Positions 1 through 12,345 are shown, counted from the stretch's first letter. The stretch is 64,000 nt of DNA from Viola odorata (GCA_963691705.1 OY829539.1:41611656-41675655); one strand, 5' to 3'. The notes: generated by a model not told the origin, from the letters alone. Translations and numbers: made by a program.

Positions 1-122
1 CATCGGAGTGTCTACGCCGGAGACCCCCTCCGGCGCTTTGCAGGTACACCGAACACAAAGAACAGACATTCCGAACGGCCATTTTCCTCAACTACCCCTC
101 TCCAGAAGTCCGAATCTTATCA
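1..122 (+). repeat. 3' end of a Tat-type LTR (fourth Tat copy)
   Basis: The stretch matches, on the opposite strand, the first about 120 bases of element A's LTRs (13204-13325 and 58951-59070), including the shared words CTTTGCAGGTACACC and the terminus CTTATCA. The base after the terminus is not the PBS seen behind 5' LTRs here (17604-17621), so this is a 3' LTR or solo LTR in plus orientation. Its body lies left of the window. It is closer to subfamily A than to B or C. The following sequence is an Athila-type LTR, which is therefore its insertion target; the target duplication cannot be checked. Confidence 0.85.
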
Positions 123-849
123 GGAAGCTTAATTACCTACTGGTCTATCCCTCTAGATTATAGTCATCTTTGTAGTGAAAACGTCATCGGGAAGCTGCAG
201 GGTAGAGTAGACACCTAGGTGGAGTAATTGCTATAATGTGATCTCGTCCATCTAGGGAAAGTAATTAATTAGGGCAGTGTCGCGAGCCTGAAAACTGAGA
301 GGCATCTTGCCCTCGACGTGTCTTTCCTGGTCTTCATAGGTTCTTCGAATTTAGCCTCCCTACTTCGAGCTTGTGACAATGTCGAAGTGTCAAGGCTACC
401 TTTTGATGACAAGAGAGGTAGCTGCGAGGATGGCGAGGTGTCTAGGGTACCTCATATGTGGAAACTGGGGGTACCTTCTCTTACGAGGGAAAGTAGGGGG
501 TTTAAGTGGAAACTTGGCCCCTATAGCATGTCTATGGCATGAGAATAGAATATCTCTGAGCCGATGATTATCATGCCCTCGACGCAACCCGAGAAAACTT
601 TTGCTAGGAATCTTTCTCATCTACTTTCATGTCTTTATTTACTTGCTTTATTTAGTTTAATATTAGTTTTATCATCATCCTCTTTAACCCCCCCCTTTGG
701 GTCACTGTTTTGGTCTGTTTGTCTTCGTCATGCATGAAAGTTAGCGTCTTGCCCTAGTCTCCATGGATCGACCCTGTTACCACTATGCACAATTTATTAT
801 GCACTTGATAGCAGGTCTTTATTATTATATTTGATCACACCCTCGACAA
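123..849 (+). repeat. Athila-type LTR fragment (3' part)
   Basis: The segment ends in CCCTCGACA, preceded by a block also seen at 11560-11786 (fragments GTCTTGCCCTAGTC and TTGTTACCA...TA, then a run of TTATTATT). It shares that layout with the reverse of the solo LTR at 17632-19097. It lacks its 5' part, probably because the LTR at 1-122 interrupts it. It is immediately followed by Athila internal sequence (850-1857), so it appears to be a separate LTR inserted into, or recombined with, that element. No reading frame is convincing. Confidence 0.55.
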
Positions 850-3190
850 TCACGCATTACCTCATCACATAGAAAACAAAGGTACTTGACTACTTAACTC
901 CATGCTTTACTATCAAGGCATCCAAATAGGTTTAACATTTCCAATACATGTAAGAGTACATTACCTGGTACTTTTTAAATATCCCTCGTGTATAATTTCA
1001 TGATACTGGTGCTTCATATTTGAATTTTGCAAGAGGAACACCCAAAACTGATTTGTCATGACAGTAATCAATCAATGTCTCTAGCTGTATATACTGCCAG
1101 TCTTTAAATTCTTGCAATGTATGCAGAGTCTTTTCGTTTGCTGTTGTATGATTGCCTATGTTTTGTCCACCACCTTGCCCTCATCCCAGATGGAGTTGGT
1201 GGTTCGGCACCATCTCCTACTTGTCTTGAGACAAAGTTCTGGTTGTCAGTAGTATGCTAATCCCTTAAGGGCGGGAGCCAGCATCATTGGTAATGTGCAT
1301 GAGCATGCATATTTTTCTTTCAAATGTCGAGAAAAAAAAATATATTGTGAATTTCTTGGAAGAAAAATGGATGTTGAAAAGAAAAGGGAGTACGCCCAAG
1401 AAAAAGAAAAAGTGAAGCAAGTGAAAAGAAGCTATGCAGAAAGCAAAGAAAAGAAAAGAAAGCAAAGTAAAGAAAAGAAAGCTTGTTATGACTATGTGCT
1501 GCATTTTAATTTCTATAATTGGATGATTATTTGAGAAGTTGCTTGAAATTCAGCAGTCTGTGCAGCTAGGGAATAATAGGAGGATAATTGATTTTATAAT
1601 CAAATTGTTTTATTCCCATTGTATAAGTCTACTTTAGAGCACCTGATCATAGCACTATATGGATGTAGGATGTTTGGGGTATTGGTTAGGCCATGATAAT
1701 ACGGGATGGAGTTATGGATTGAAGCACCTGAGAATTCTATATGATGAGCTGAATGGTTAGAAACGGACGCTTCTTGGTTTTTATTTCTTTTGTGTGTTTC
1801 TCTTTGTTATCGAGTCAATATGCTTGGGGGTAAGCATAGTTTAAGTGTGGAGGAATTTGATTGAGTATTAAAATCTCATACTTTTACTGTCTAATTACTT
1901 GTAAATTGGGCAGTAAAGCTATTGATTTCTATAGATTCTCCCCACTTTTGCAGAATTACTTGGAAGCGCAACAATTGAAGGATAGCGGCAACAAGAGAGG
2001 AAAACTGACATTCGAATCTGTCTTAGCTGCGGGCTTGGCCAAGACAGTTGCGACAGAGACAGATTGCAGTAGAAGGCTTGTTGATGTGAGCTGACAGTTG
2101 CAGTGGCTGCGAAATTTGAGGGATTTGCGATCACGACTGAAAGACTCCCACTTGAACAATATTTGATTTTTATTAAACAATTATCTTAATCTTTATTTCT
2201 CTTTTATCCTTATCTTTTTATTTTGAAAAAGAGATTTAGAGTAAGACTAGAAGACAACTTATGTTAAAAGCTGTTGGAAGCCCTTGTTGAAGGGGACTTC
2301 TCTTTTTTCTTTTTCTAGACACCATTTCCGTTTTCAACACTGCTTTATAATTTTCCAATCCTAGAATTTACAGATTTATTTCCTTTTCTGCAAATAATAT
2401 AATCATTTTCATTGAAGGCTAATCAAGCTGTGTTTCTTATAATTTCGTGAGGTCCAATTGTTCTTTACAACCTTTATCTTCATAATTATTTATTTTCTGG
2501 ATTAATTAAAATACTTTCATATTAGGTTTGAAGGGGACAAGCGAAACTGGATAGGCAAGTACACAACTAGTACCACATTAGGCTAGAGAAAATGGATGAT
2601 ATAACTCAGACCAGACTGACAACCTAAGACCTCGACTATGAGGTAGCTTGAGTTAGGTGTTGTCTTCCCTTATGCCTTTGATGACGATTGTGTTGTGTCT
2701 GATTAAATTATACTATCAACCAAATTAGTAAATCCTTTAGCCAGCAAGGTGCTGTTTGGTTAGGATTGTCTAGTTGGGGTACTCCGCTAGGGAATTTGAT
2801 AAAGGAGGGAAGTAGGAATATATAGGAGTCCTTGTATTCTATAGCAGTACTATGAAGAAGAGGGTGAATATTAATGAATCAATGATCGAACTATAAGGAA
2901 TATAGCTCACGAAGTGCTTTCACCGGGAATTCTTGCATCTGAAGTCTTTATTCTAGGTATTTCGTCTTGGCCAAGCACTTGACCAAGACATATTTATTTG
3001 CTTTATTACAATTTCTTTCTTTAATTCAATACCAAACAACCAAAACCAACCAGTGACTTTTAAGTCAACCAAAAACTATACACCTAAAAGAATCTCTGAG
3101 GACGATCCTCTCATTGCTATCTGCAAGTCCCTTACGGGTCGTATTGAGTTGTAATTTACTCTTATTTTTTAAGCTCTCGGTAGGTGATCA
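850..3190 (+). mobile_element. 3' end of an Athila-type LTR retrotransposon (plus strand)
   Basis: Positions 850-1857 align, in inverted orientation, with the 3' internal region of the Athila copy at 60801-62000. Shared landmarks are GGTTCGGCACCATC (1202-1215) and GCTAATCCCTTA, followed by a long A/G-rich tract (1325-1480). A polypurine stretch (AAGTGTGGAGGAATT, 1843-1857) abuts an LTR that starts TGATTGAG at 1858 and ends near 3190 (GGTGATCA). The LTR block 2540-3180 aligns with the reverse complement of 17690-18300, for example TTTAGCCAGCAAGGTG and AATCTCTGAGGACGATCCTC. No open gene survives. Only the 3' part of the element is present. Confidence 0.7.
1843..1857 (+). other. Polypurine tract of the left Athila copy
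   Basis: AAGTGTGGAGGAATT lies directly before the LTR start TGATTGAG at 1858. The same arrangement, AAGTGTGGGGGGATT then TGATTGAG, occurs on the minus strand at 60815-60801. It would prime plus-strand DNA synthesis and it fixes the orientation of this copy. Confidence 0.7.
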
Positions 3191-3444
3191 CTAAGCCATC
3201 AGAGTACTCTAACGATCTTTTATGGATTGTGAGTTTTAGATCCATGGTCGAGTTCTAGGATTTAGCATTTGAGCTTCTAGGAGGTCGTTATGGTCTCATG
3301 GGTAAGTCAGTTAATCAATATAGTTTAATTTTTTTATTATTTTAGACATAATTTTTTGTATGTTTTATTTTAAGTTCTTTGTTTTTGTGTAATATTATGT
3401 TTAGGAGCTAGCTCGTCTTCTGGATCATCATTTAGCTACGCATC

Positions 3445-3660
3445 TCAAATTACAGAGATCCAATGTTAGCAAGAGGTGGAGAGACGTCGACATGAGGAAG
3501 AGAGTCAAAGATTCGAGGAGTAGAGTCGACTTTAGGAGAAACGCATAGCCTAGATGGAGACACAATTGGCGCAAAATACTCAAATGCAGCTCAAAATTCT
3601 TGCTATGATGGAGAGGATGCGCAACGAGCAGGGCAAGAGACCTTCCACTCAAGGTAATGG
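3445..3660 (+). pseudogene. CACTA-encoded coiled-coil protein remnant
   Basis: One frame gives a Q/E/R-rich stretch containing QEVERRRHEEE and then METQLAQNTQMQLKILAMME, ending in a KRPS motif. This resembles the C-terminal coiled-coil of plant CACTA ORFs (Transposase_24-like). In-frame TAG codons fall where the repeat pattern expects Gln (CAG or CAA), consistent with C-to-T decay. It is certainly not functional. The family assignment rests on composition and on the neighbouring CACTA terminus. Confidence 0.45.
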
Positions 3661-4094
3661 CCATTCGACTCATCTTTCTTAGCACCTTTCTTTTATAATT
3701 ATATGTCATGGATAATATGCAATATCCTGTATATATTTATGCAAATATTACATTTTCTATATGTTTGTGTTTTTAGTACACTTACTTCTAACTTCATATT
3801 ATATTGAAATATGCAATCAATTGTTTATATGGCACTCTATTTAGTTCGTACTAATAATAATTTAAATTTTATTTGTATTTATTTAAAAAAATGTGCAAAC
3901 CTAATCTATATTTAAGTATGATTAATTAATAATTAAAATATTATAAAATAGAGATTTATTAATAAAATATGTTAATATAATTAAAATTAAAATTTATTAA
4001 TTAAATAAGAAAAAATAATATTTATTACAATTAATTTAAAAATCAATATATATATATATAGTTTTAGTTTTTTTATATAAAAACAAGAAATTTA

Positions 4095-4460
4095 TTAACG
4101 AGTTGGTTCCTATTGATAACTCGCATAATTAATATCAACGGGTGCCAACTCGTCGATAAGTGACACACAAATTATGGACGGGCACCAACCCGTCAATAAC
4201 TCAGGTAACAAATATCGACGGGCACCAACCCATTGATTATTATCGACGGGTCGTTCTCGTCGCTACTCCTCATTATTATCTACGGGTCGTTCCCGTTGCT
4301 ACGACTCTCAAAAATACTTTTAGTAAATGTATCGATGAGAGTTTCTTGTCGATAATTTATCGACGGGAAAACCTGTCAATAAGATGGGTTTACGACATTT
4401 TTCTTATTGAAGGGCGTCTGTTGATATTTTCCCATCGGTAACGCGCATTATCAACGGGTT
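4095..4460. repeat. CACTA subterminal repeat array
   Basis: About a dozen degenerate copies of ATCGACGGG or its reverse complement CCCGTCGAT occur in under 400 bp, several as inverted pairs (for example around 4140-4160, 4213-4250 and 4340-4378). GGGCACCAACCC is repeated at 4180-4191 and 4220-4231. Such arrays next to CACTA ends bind the element's own protein. Confidence 0.6.
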
Positions 4461-4694
4461 TCGCATTTTTTAGAAGGGTTTTGCCCTTCGAATAAGTTGT
4501 TTCTTTTGTAGTGTTCAATCAAGATATTGTGTGACAAGAGGATTATAACATAGAGCTATGAAAGTTTGAGTTGAATCAATCAGCCTTTATTTAACTTGGG
4601 TAGTCATAACGTCTTGCTAGAGGCTGCTTATGACAACATTTAAAGACAGATGCGTTAACTCTTTTGATATTGGTGTAAGTTTAAGGGCAAATGA

Positions 4695-5141
4695 GAGATT
4701 GTTAATGTCGTGCTCGAAAAACTAACCAATTGGATCAAAAGAATAAATAGTGATTATTTAATGTGTTAAATAAATACAAAGGTGCATTTTTAATAACGAT
4801 AGTTATTTAATAATATATAATATATTTTATTTAGGGATTTCAATTATTTAATTATATATTAAGATATATTTTAAATAATTAAATTAAGTGAAACTCTAGT
4901 AGTATAAATACATCATTAAAATGCTTTCTCTCTCGCTATATATATATAAAGTTACACATATACTCTTTTTTCTCTTAATGCTAGCATATTAAAATATGTC
5001 AATTTTTGGTTCATTGGTGTGGAATCCAATAAAAGGATGTTCTTTTCATTAAGGCAATATCTATTGATTCGATTCAAGCTCGTGCGGTAACCGAATATCA
5101 CAAACAATACTAAATTTTGTGTTTGGTTTTTATTCGCAACA
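4695..5141 (+). repeat. Possible copia-type LTR remnant
   Basis: AGGGCAAATGAGAGAT just before 4695 resembles the purine-rich tract that precedes copia 3' LTRs. The segment starts TGTTAATG and ends GCAACA, which gives a TGTT...AACA terminus pair, and holds a TATA-like TATAAATACA near 4900. The following TTGGTGATCATAG loosely resembles a copia PBS, so whether it is a 5' or a 3' LTR is unclear. No internal domains are found. Tentative. Confidence 0.35.
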
Positions 5142-5149
5142 ATTGGTGA

Positions 5150-5830
5150 TCATAGATGCAAAAATGACTTTCGTACTTTTTCTTACAAATTGACTACGGT
5201 TATTAACAAGCTCTTACAAAAATAAACTCTCTAATCAATTTTTATTAACAAAATTAATACTAAACAAGCCCTTAGGATATAGTCTCGCTAATAGCATTAA
5301 GATTTAGGAAACATCAAGTCTAATCGACAACCACACAAGCTCGGGTTATTTAAATTAGATCACCTAATTTCTTAATCTAATCATACTTGTTCTATCTATA
5401 ATTAAATTAATCGCTACTTGTATTAACTAGATTAAACTTTTCGTATTTAACCGAGTTAACTAGCAAGTTATCATTCAATTCATCGGGGGATGGCCAATCC
5501 TAGCATTCATACAACGATCAAAAGAATAAACTCAATAAATTAGATGAATGCGCAAAGAAATAAGAAAAAATTAAAATAATTAGATCTCACACTTAATTAC
5601 CGAAATTTTGAATCAACCCCTTGCCAAAACGGATGAATTAGCGACTCGTGAAGAATAAAGCTTCAAATTAATTATGATAACAAGTCTGCCACTTAAGGTG
5701 GCGTTGTCTAAAGAAACCAAAGGAATAAAAATTGTTGTTAATGTAATTATTAAAATAAATAATAATTAAAATTCATAAAATTAATGTTGTCACCTTCTCT
5801 AGTATAATTAAGTGTTCATATGGTATCTCC
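5150..5830 (-). repeat. Heavily eroded Athila-like LTR trace
   Basis: Short runs such as CAACCCCTTGCCAAAACGGATG...TTAGCGACTCGTGAAG (5615-5656) follow the order of blocks in the Athila solo LTR (CAACCCTTACCAAGAACTAGGTG...TTAGCTACTA, 18488-18523). The similarity is patchy and no termini could be fixed. It is reported as a trace only. Confidence 0.3.
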
Positions 5831-6130
5831 TCTGTGAATCCTGAATTTTAAAGTCTCTCGTTACACATTTGTCTAGTGATGTGATCCAACCCGGTACTCT
5901 AATCTTCGCCGGTGTACCGCCCTCGCCCCATGGTGCGGTACACTGCCCTTAACCATAATTTTGCTCCAAAAATTATTTTTGCCCTTTTGAAAATTCCCAG
6001 AAAATTAAAATTGGATTTTTAAATGACAGTATATTTACACGAGAAATCCTAATATAAAACCCTTAATAGCTTGAAAAAGTCCTACTGTAGAATTCAAATT
6101 ATGGACTTCAAGACCTAAATAAACCGTCGT
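5830..6130. repeat. Dispersed repeat, copy 1 (GGTGTACCGCCC block)
   Basis: A GC-richer island containing GCCGGTGTACCGCCC and GGTGCGGTACACTGC, followed about 150 bp later by GACTTCAAGACCTAAATAAA. The same order of blocks recurs at 9530-9870 (ACCGGTGCACCGCTC, then GAGCTTCAAAACCTAGAATTAAA). This indicates two old copies of one unidentified repeat, possibly part of an LTR. Confidence 0.35.
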
Positions 6131-9100
6131 AATATTTACGAAAAGGATTGGTCTGACAGCTCTTGTTGTTTTCATGACAACACTTTTGAGGAATCCAATG
6201 TGGGTGTGTGCATGTGAAGATCAAGCTACGTGGCATTTGATTTTAGTTGACTAAGATTCCATTCAGCTCTTTTTTCTTTGTGATTTTTCCAATTATGCCC
6301 TTATTGTCTGCTCTTTTCAAATTTTATTAGAATTTTATTAGATATAGATTTTTCAATTATTAAATTATATTATTGTATAATTATTGATTAAAATGTTTTT
6401 ATTAATTATCAATCAGTTTTTTTTAAGTTTCCTAAAAAAAAGTGGTTATTTTAAATTATTTAGAATTAATTCTATTATTGACTATAAAAAGTGATATTAA
6501 AAATTGAAATAGCAACATCTAATAAAACTTTGAAGAAGTATTTTCAAGTCAAAAGAAAAATTAATATTATGACTACCTTACCCCTTTAGCTTATTATCCA
6601 AAATTGTTTTAACTGACCCGAAAGTAAGTATCATTAATTTTGTTACTACTATTTATTTATAATTTGATCAAAACATTAATTTTAAAAAAATAATAATAAT
6701 CAAATTTCATGTTATTTTTTGAAGGTTTATTTTTAGATTTCATTTATCATATAAATTACTTTTAAAATACAGCTCCAACATGTCCCATCACCCTAATTTG
6801 TTGTACCAGTTTAACATCACCAATTTTACAAATTAATTATAAAAAATTAGATAAAAAATCTTATAGTTTATAAATCGTTCCAAAAATTTTGTAATATAAT
6901 AATTCTTATATTTTCGTAAAACTTGTAACTTTAACCTTTAATAATTCTTATATTTTCTTATAGTTTCCAAAAACTTGGCGAAATAATAAAATTTGGTAGA
7001 AAAAATGTAACAAATATAATAGGTCCAAACGAAATGAAAAATAATAGTTAGATTTTAATACCAAATTATTTTTGGATTTTTTCCTTTTTTAATACTTTTT
7101 AAATCTATATTATTACTATTTTCAATTTTTCCAATTAAGGGGACACCTATTTGTTACACTTTTTCTTAAATTATTTATTTTTAAAATTATTTCACCAATT
7201 GTTTAATAAAAAAGATAACTATTAGAAATATAAAAATTGCATTTTTAAGGAAACTATATGATTTATATTACAAGTATTTAACTTCAGGGATTAAAGTAGA
7301 ATATTTTGTAAACTATAATTTTTTTTTATATCTTACCCATTAATGAGCTACACTAATAAGACATGTGTAATAAAATTTCATTATCTTATAAATATATATC
7401 ATTTTTTAATCTAAACTCCACATAACAAATATTTTCAATATATACCTTAACTTTATACATTTATATTAAAATATTGATATAAATAATTTTACTATATGAT
7501 ACTGTAACTATTCATCCACGTTATGATTAGCTAACGGACTTAGTAATTTAATGTTTGTCGGACCATCATTATATTTTGTCATTCTCATAATTTATTTTTC
7601 ATTTTTATGAACACTTCACTAAATTAATAGTCTAATATTGATTTAACTATAATTATACTATTTCATTCTCATAACTAATCTTCCATTTGTAAGTTGACTT
7701 CATTAAATTAGTATTCTAACGATGGATTGACCATCATTATACGTTGTGGTAACTATACATTCACTTTGGGAGTAGTTACCAAAATTAGTAGTCTAATATC
7801 AATATAACCATCACTATACTATGTCATTTCTCGTGACTAAAATTCTATTTTAAGGATCACTTCACTAAGTTAGTAGTCCATTGATAGTTTGACAATCATT
7901 ATACTATGTGATATCATAATTATAACTAACATAATTAGTAGAATAAAAAGACCAAACTATGTACTCATATTATATAGAATTGAATTTGTGTTCTTTAAAA
8001 TGTGGTAATTTATATAAATTTAGTAATTTTTCATTATTTATTCTTGAAAATTTACTTCAAATAATACTTTCACATATTCTTTAATCAACCGATTTTGTGT
8101 TTTTAAAGCATTAATGTTAAATTTTCAAATTAAAAATATATTTTATTAATTTATCTGATGAAATATAACTTTTTTAATGGAATGGTGGCATGGATAATTA
8201 GGGATTTATCCGATCTCGTGTTGGACCTTATCACCTTTCTCGTGACTTTGAAAGCCGTGATGAAGATACATTTGGACAGTTGTTCGTGTTACATTCATGG
8301 CCACAAGAATCAGTGTTTTGGAGTATATAGCACTGGTTTGTGAAACCGTATGACAACACATCGATCCGCTACCGATTCTTGTAACTTCTTGTGAAATAAG
8401 GAAAGATCTTAGGATGCGTTTTGCTCACCGTGTTGCTCACTGTTTTGAGAAATAAAGTGCATCAACTGTTCGGTTAGCCGTTGTTGTGTTGTGTTATGAT
8501 TGATTCAAATAAAACTTACTTTAAGATTATTAATTTGTTGGACCTTTTAATTCAAATATTTTTACATAATTTTATTTTTTTAAACAGGTATATTATTCAT
8601 TACCATGGATGTAATAATCAAACAGGACAGGCCAATCCGACCAGAAAAATCATAACCATAAATCGGTTGACTCAGATTTGGTTCAAACAATTTTTCTTTT
8701 TTCCAATTTTGATTCATTTATTTAACTATAATTCTAAATTCTTTTACTTAAATTCATTATTTTTCTTTTTCTATAACGATTTATATATATATATTATTCA
8801 TTTTCGAAATACTCATTTATTACCATTAATGCATATTAAAGAAATAAATTTTCAAAATTTCCATGCATAGAGAAAACTAATTGACATTAAAGATTTAAAA
8901 TCTTAAAACTTCTAAATATATGTTAATTTAATTAATTTACAATCAATATCTATTAGTATTTAACTTTAGGCAATTAGTAAATTAGATTTATTTATGGATA
9001 TAATATGATTTTTCCTAAATATTTAATATACTTTATTGGAAAAAAACTTTAATATACATTTAATTTAAAATTTGGAGACGCGAGCTTAACCTATCACAAA

Positions 9101-9529
9101 TCTAATTCAAACGCTAGATTCAATCCTATGTCCATTTTCAAGAAGAACTATGACACTAACCTTAATTCAAGAAGAATTATAACTCTTCTTAAACCTTTAC
9201 AAGTATTGAAACTTAAATCTAACATAAGTGGAAAATAAGGAATCTAAACAAAGATATATAATAATCTATAATCCAACTAATGCAATATTAAGCCTCACCA
9301 AGAAAGGACTTACTCAATCAAGTGAAATAAAAGACCTTTGAATCATATAAACACCTTTGAAAATTGAAAACTTTAGTTTTGCTTGAGAGAATTTTGAAAA
9401 AATGAATACAATTTTAGGTTTAACTTTTTTAAGTCTCCAAAGAGCCGAAAACTTTTTATTTATTGTTTAGAGAATTTTATGACCATTTGAGATATTTTGT
9501 GGCTTAAAGGGATTCAGAATGAGGTAAAA

Positions 9530-9870
9530 GACAACTTTCTTGGTGTTGAGTCCGTAACCGGTGCACCGCTCAACACAAGGCGTTAGGCCGGTTGCAGCAT
9601 CAGGGGTGCAGTTTACCAAACCAGTATACCACCTATTGAAATGCTTGGACTAAGAAAATTTGATTTTCTCATATTTTAAAAATCCAAAAATATCATTTTT
9701 GTGGTATCTTTTTTAGGCTAATTTTGCAACTTCAATTGTACTTTAAATTAAAATATACTTACAATAATAATTCATAGTGTTTAACCAATTAAATAATTTT
9801 AAAGTGATCCTTCCTTAAGTTTCATAAAATGAGCTTCAAAACCTAGAATTAAACTCGTTAAAATTACATT
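9530..9870. repeat. Dispersed repeat, copy 2
   Basis: Second copy of the block at 5830-6130: ACCGGTGCACCGCTCAACAC, then GGTGCAGTTTACCAAACC, then TGAGCTTCAAAACCTAG. No coding potential and no clear termini. Confidence 0.35.
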
Positions 9871-10449
9871 AATAATAATTTAATTTGTTAATTATAATCA
9901 TCAAAATTAGGATTAGTAAACTCCATGGTTCAACAAGAGCAACATTATTGCAGTCAAACCCTAAGGCTTCCTACTTATTTCCTTATGAAAAATAAAATAG
10001 CACGTATTTCTCTTATATAGTTTTATTCATCAATAAAAAATTCAACCGATAATTTAGTTGTCATTTTTCCCTCAAATTCAACGATTAATCTTCCAAGAAT
10101 AATCCAATAATAAAATTCTCAAAATTATCATTTCTTTTCATTTCAATTAAGGAACACGAATATACTCAAAATCAAATACGTCAAAATACACTCTTCTATG
10201 ATTCTAAATGATCCGAATTTAGCAAGATTTAGCAACATCTTATCAAAATTTCACTTAATTTCATTCCTTCCTCTTAAATTCGTTCCAAGCAAAAACACAA
10301 ATTTGGATAACAATTCTTTCTTTCAAGTACCAAATCAATTTTCAAGAATTAATCAACCCTTAAAACTCTTTCGATTTTTTTTTTAAATTACCCTTTTTAT
10401 TACTAGAAAATATGTTACAATGGAGATCTACAAGACATATTTCATCCCA

Positions 10450-11786
10450 ACATTCAGACTGACTGATAGCATGTCTTTTATATACGTTTTCCTTCTCCTT
10501 CTTGTCCATTCTTGATCCAGATACTACTGATTAGTGTCTGTTTCCTTTTTATTTTGCAGATGAAGACGTTTGGGGAGATTTTACGGAAAAGCATGCTATC
10601 AGTTGGATTTTAAGGAGAAACGAGCGTCGAGGCCTCGCGACTGATCATTCGTAGATGCCAAGGAGTCCGAGACAAAAAGGAAATTTTCGGAAGAGGAATT
10701 CCGATAAAATATCCGACTTGTCTCTCGAATCTCCAGCTCAACAGTAGCACATTTATGGAAATCCTAGTTTTATTAGACTGAAGACTCTTTATTTTTGCCA
10801 CTATATATATTAATTCTCTTAGGGTTTTAAACAATTTCTTTTATGAATTATTATTCTAGATTTTTGTTTTGCGGCTTGTAACCCTAAATCTGAAACTCTA
10901 GTTCCGGCCGACATTGGAGAGCTGCAGTTATGCAGCGTCTCCTTTCTCATTTATGATATTTACGTTTTACTTTCTTTTATCTTTTATTTATTTAATTATG
11001 AGCATGAGTAGCTAAATCTCTCTTTCTTAGTAAAGGTCATCAAAAGGTGTGTAGGTTAGTTGTGAGGTCGAAACGGTATTAATAAATCCCTTTATTCATA
11101 TTTGATTATTTATTGCATTCTTTCAATTCACTTAGGGTTTACTAGAAGTCCGACCAACTAATAATTGAACCTAAGTGATTATCACCATCCTTGTAGTCTA
11201 GCGACTATATGAAATTACTTGGTAAAGTAGGGAACTTTTTTGATCCGAATTGAGTAAGTAATCGATTAGGGTTAAAGGCTCCAAGCGTACCGAGTGTCTT
11301 GCTCTTGGTGTATTTTTCCTCTTCTTCATGGGCAGTCTGGGTAGCAACCCTATAAGCATACCTTATGGAACGATAGACTATCAAGGCCTCTCCATAAGCA
11401 TACCTTGGAGTTGCTTCTCATACGAAGGAAAGCAAGAGACCTAAGCGTACTTGGTCTTTATACCGCATCTATGAACTAGGAATAGAATACCTTTGCACCA
11501 ATGATCGAATGACCATAATCGCAACTGGAGATAGTTCTTTACTAGGAAACTTTCTCCCCTTGACTTTATCTTGTTCTATACTTTGCTTTTAATTGATTTG
11601 CTAGTAGGTAATTCACACACTCAAAATCCCCTTTGTTACACTCTATTTCGGTTTGTTAGTTTCAATCATACGCAGAAGTAAGCGTCTTGCCCTAGTCCCT
11701 GAGTTTGACCTTGTTACCATTATACATAATTAAATTTTGTGCATTAGGCGATAGGTTTTATTATTATTTTTGACGGCTTCGACAAC
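10450..11786 (+). repeat. Athila-type LTR (solo or truncated)
   Basis: The right end, TTTGACGGCTTCGACA at 11771-11786, matches the LTR end at 834-849. The block GAGCATGAGTAGCTAAATCTC (10999-11019) has its reverse-strand equivalent in the Athila LTR at 12636-12660. A start near TGATAGCATGTC (10451) is suggested by the spacing to TTTTGCAG (10552-10559), seen at the same depth in the copy starting at 1858. No 5-bp target duplication is found, so the left end is uncertain. It abuts a LINE remnant on the right. Confidence 0.5.
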
Positions 11787-11814
11787 CTGTCACTGACCCA
11801 ACTCAAGGGCTCTT

Positions 11815-12345
11815 CTCGCAAGAGAATGAGCGACTAAATTAGTAGTCCTCCTATCACTCCCAATCCTGAGAAATTCTGATTTCTGGTGAGGATAACTTGT
11901 ATCATCTCAAGGCAATCAGACTGGACCTAGATCGGTTCAAACAGTGGGTTTTGGCCATTTGGAGCGCTCTCCTAATAGCTAGCCCTTCCGCCACAGCCAC
12001 CTTCATCCGAAACTGAGCACACTCATATGCCGAAAAGATGCATCGACCTATTCTTTCCCGAGCAATAATCCCCCAGCCTATCTGGTTAGCCCCTACCATA
12101 GCATCTATATTAAGGAAAATAATGTCCTCTCTTGGGTGAGTCCATTGGGTCGCAGTCTCTCGTGATGTAGTACCTTGTTCCTCATTATTGCTCCCATTAA
12201 CAACTCTATACTCCCCTAGTAGTCGTGCATCGTTGATCAAGACCCCCTGGGTAGAATTCACCACCAAATTGAATACTCGGTCATTCCCAGAGTTCTAAAT
12301 TTCCCATCGAATGGAGACCACCTCCTCCACCACCAAAATAGAGCT
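11815..12345 (-). pseudogene. LINE-type RNase H domain remnant
   Basis: The minus-strand frame 12267-11902 contains LNIDAMV...GWGIIARERIGRCI and AEGLAIRRALQMA, the order expected of the RNase H domain (RVT_3 type) at the C-terminus of plant non-LTR elements: Asp in the first strand, then Glu in the AEGLAIRRAL helix. The C-terminal half (SDCLEMIQVIL, then LVAHSLARRALEL) lies in two other frames, so at least two frameshifts exist. Upstream, WEI-stop-NSGNDRVFN carries a TAG. Without the reverse transcriptase this is a dead 3' fragment. Confidence 0.6.

Larger units (their letters stand above)
3370..4513 (+). mobile_element. 3' end of a CACTA (En/Spm-type) transposon
   Basis: The right end is GTTTCTTTTGTAGTG (4499-4513), the inverse of the CACTACAAAAGAAAC terminus typical of plant CACTA elements. 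Positions 4095-4460 hold a dense set of direct and inverted ATCGACGGG-like words, the usual subterminal protein-binding repeats. Upstream, 3445-3660 reads in one plus-strand frame as a charged Glu/Arg/Gln-rich coiled-coil segment like the C-terminus of CACTA-encoded proteins, interrupted by TAG codons. No matching left terminus is visible, so the element is 5' truncated. The 3191-3370 boundary is uncertain. Confidence 0.65.
4514..10450. other. AT-rich intergenic DNA with eroded LTR-like pieces
   Basis: About 5.9 kb of strongly AT-rich sequence. The open frames in it (such as 8158-8343 and 8481-8870) have no recognisable domain and look like chance runs. Within it I can support only weak retroelement traces: a possible copia LTR (4695-5141), an Athila-like LTR trace (about 5150-5830), and two mutually similar blocks (5830-6130 and 9530-9870). 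Positions 6130-9060 contain nothing I recognise beyond A/T tracts. Confidence 0.6.

Noticed and set aside
1..122. LTR end at 1-122 as the partner of one of element A's LTRs
   Set aside because: Although similar in sequence, A's two LTRs are already matched by ATTAA on both outer flanks. The fragment is in opposite orientation and belongs to another insertion.
1295..1534. Lys/Glu-rich 79-aa frame at 1295-1534
   Set aside because: It is a translation of the A/G-rich tract upstream of the Athila polypurine tract. The right Athila copy has the same kind of tract with a different reading.
8158..8343. 61-aa open frame in a slightly less AT-rich patch
   Set aside because: No recognisable domain, homologous copy or promoter in the window. 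Too short to support.
8481..8870. 129-aa open frame in AT-rich DNA
   Set aside because: Phe/Ile/Tyr/Leu/Asn-rich composition expected from random A/T sequence, with no domain and no supporting context.
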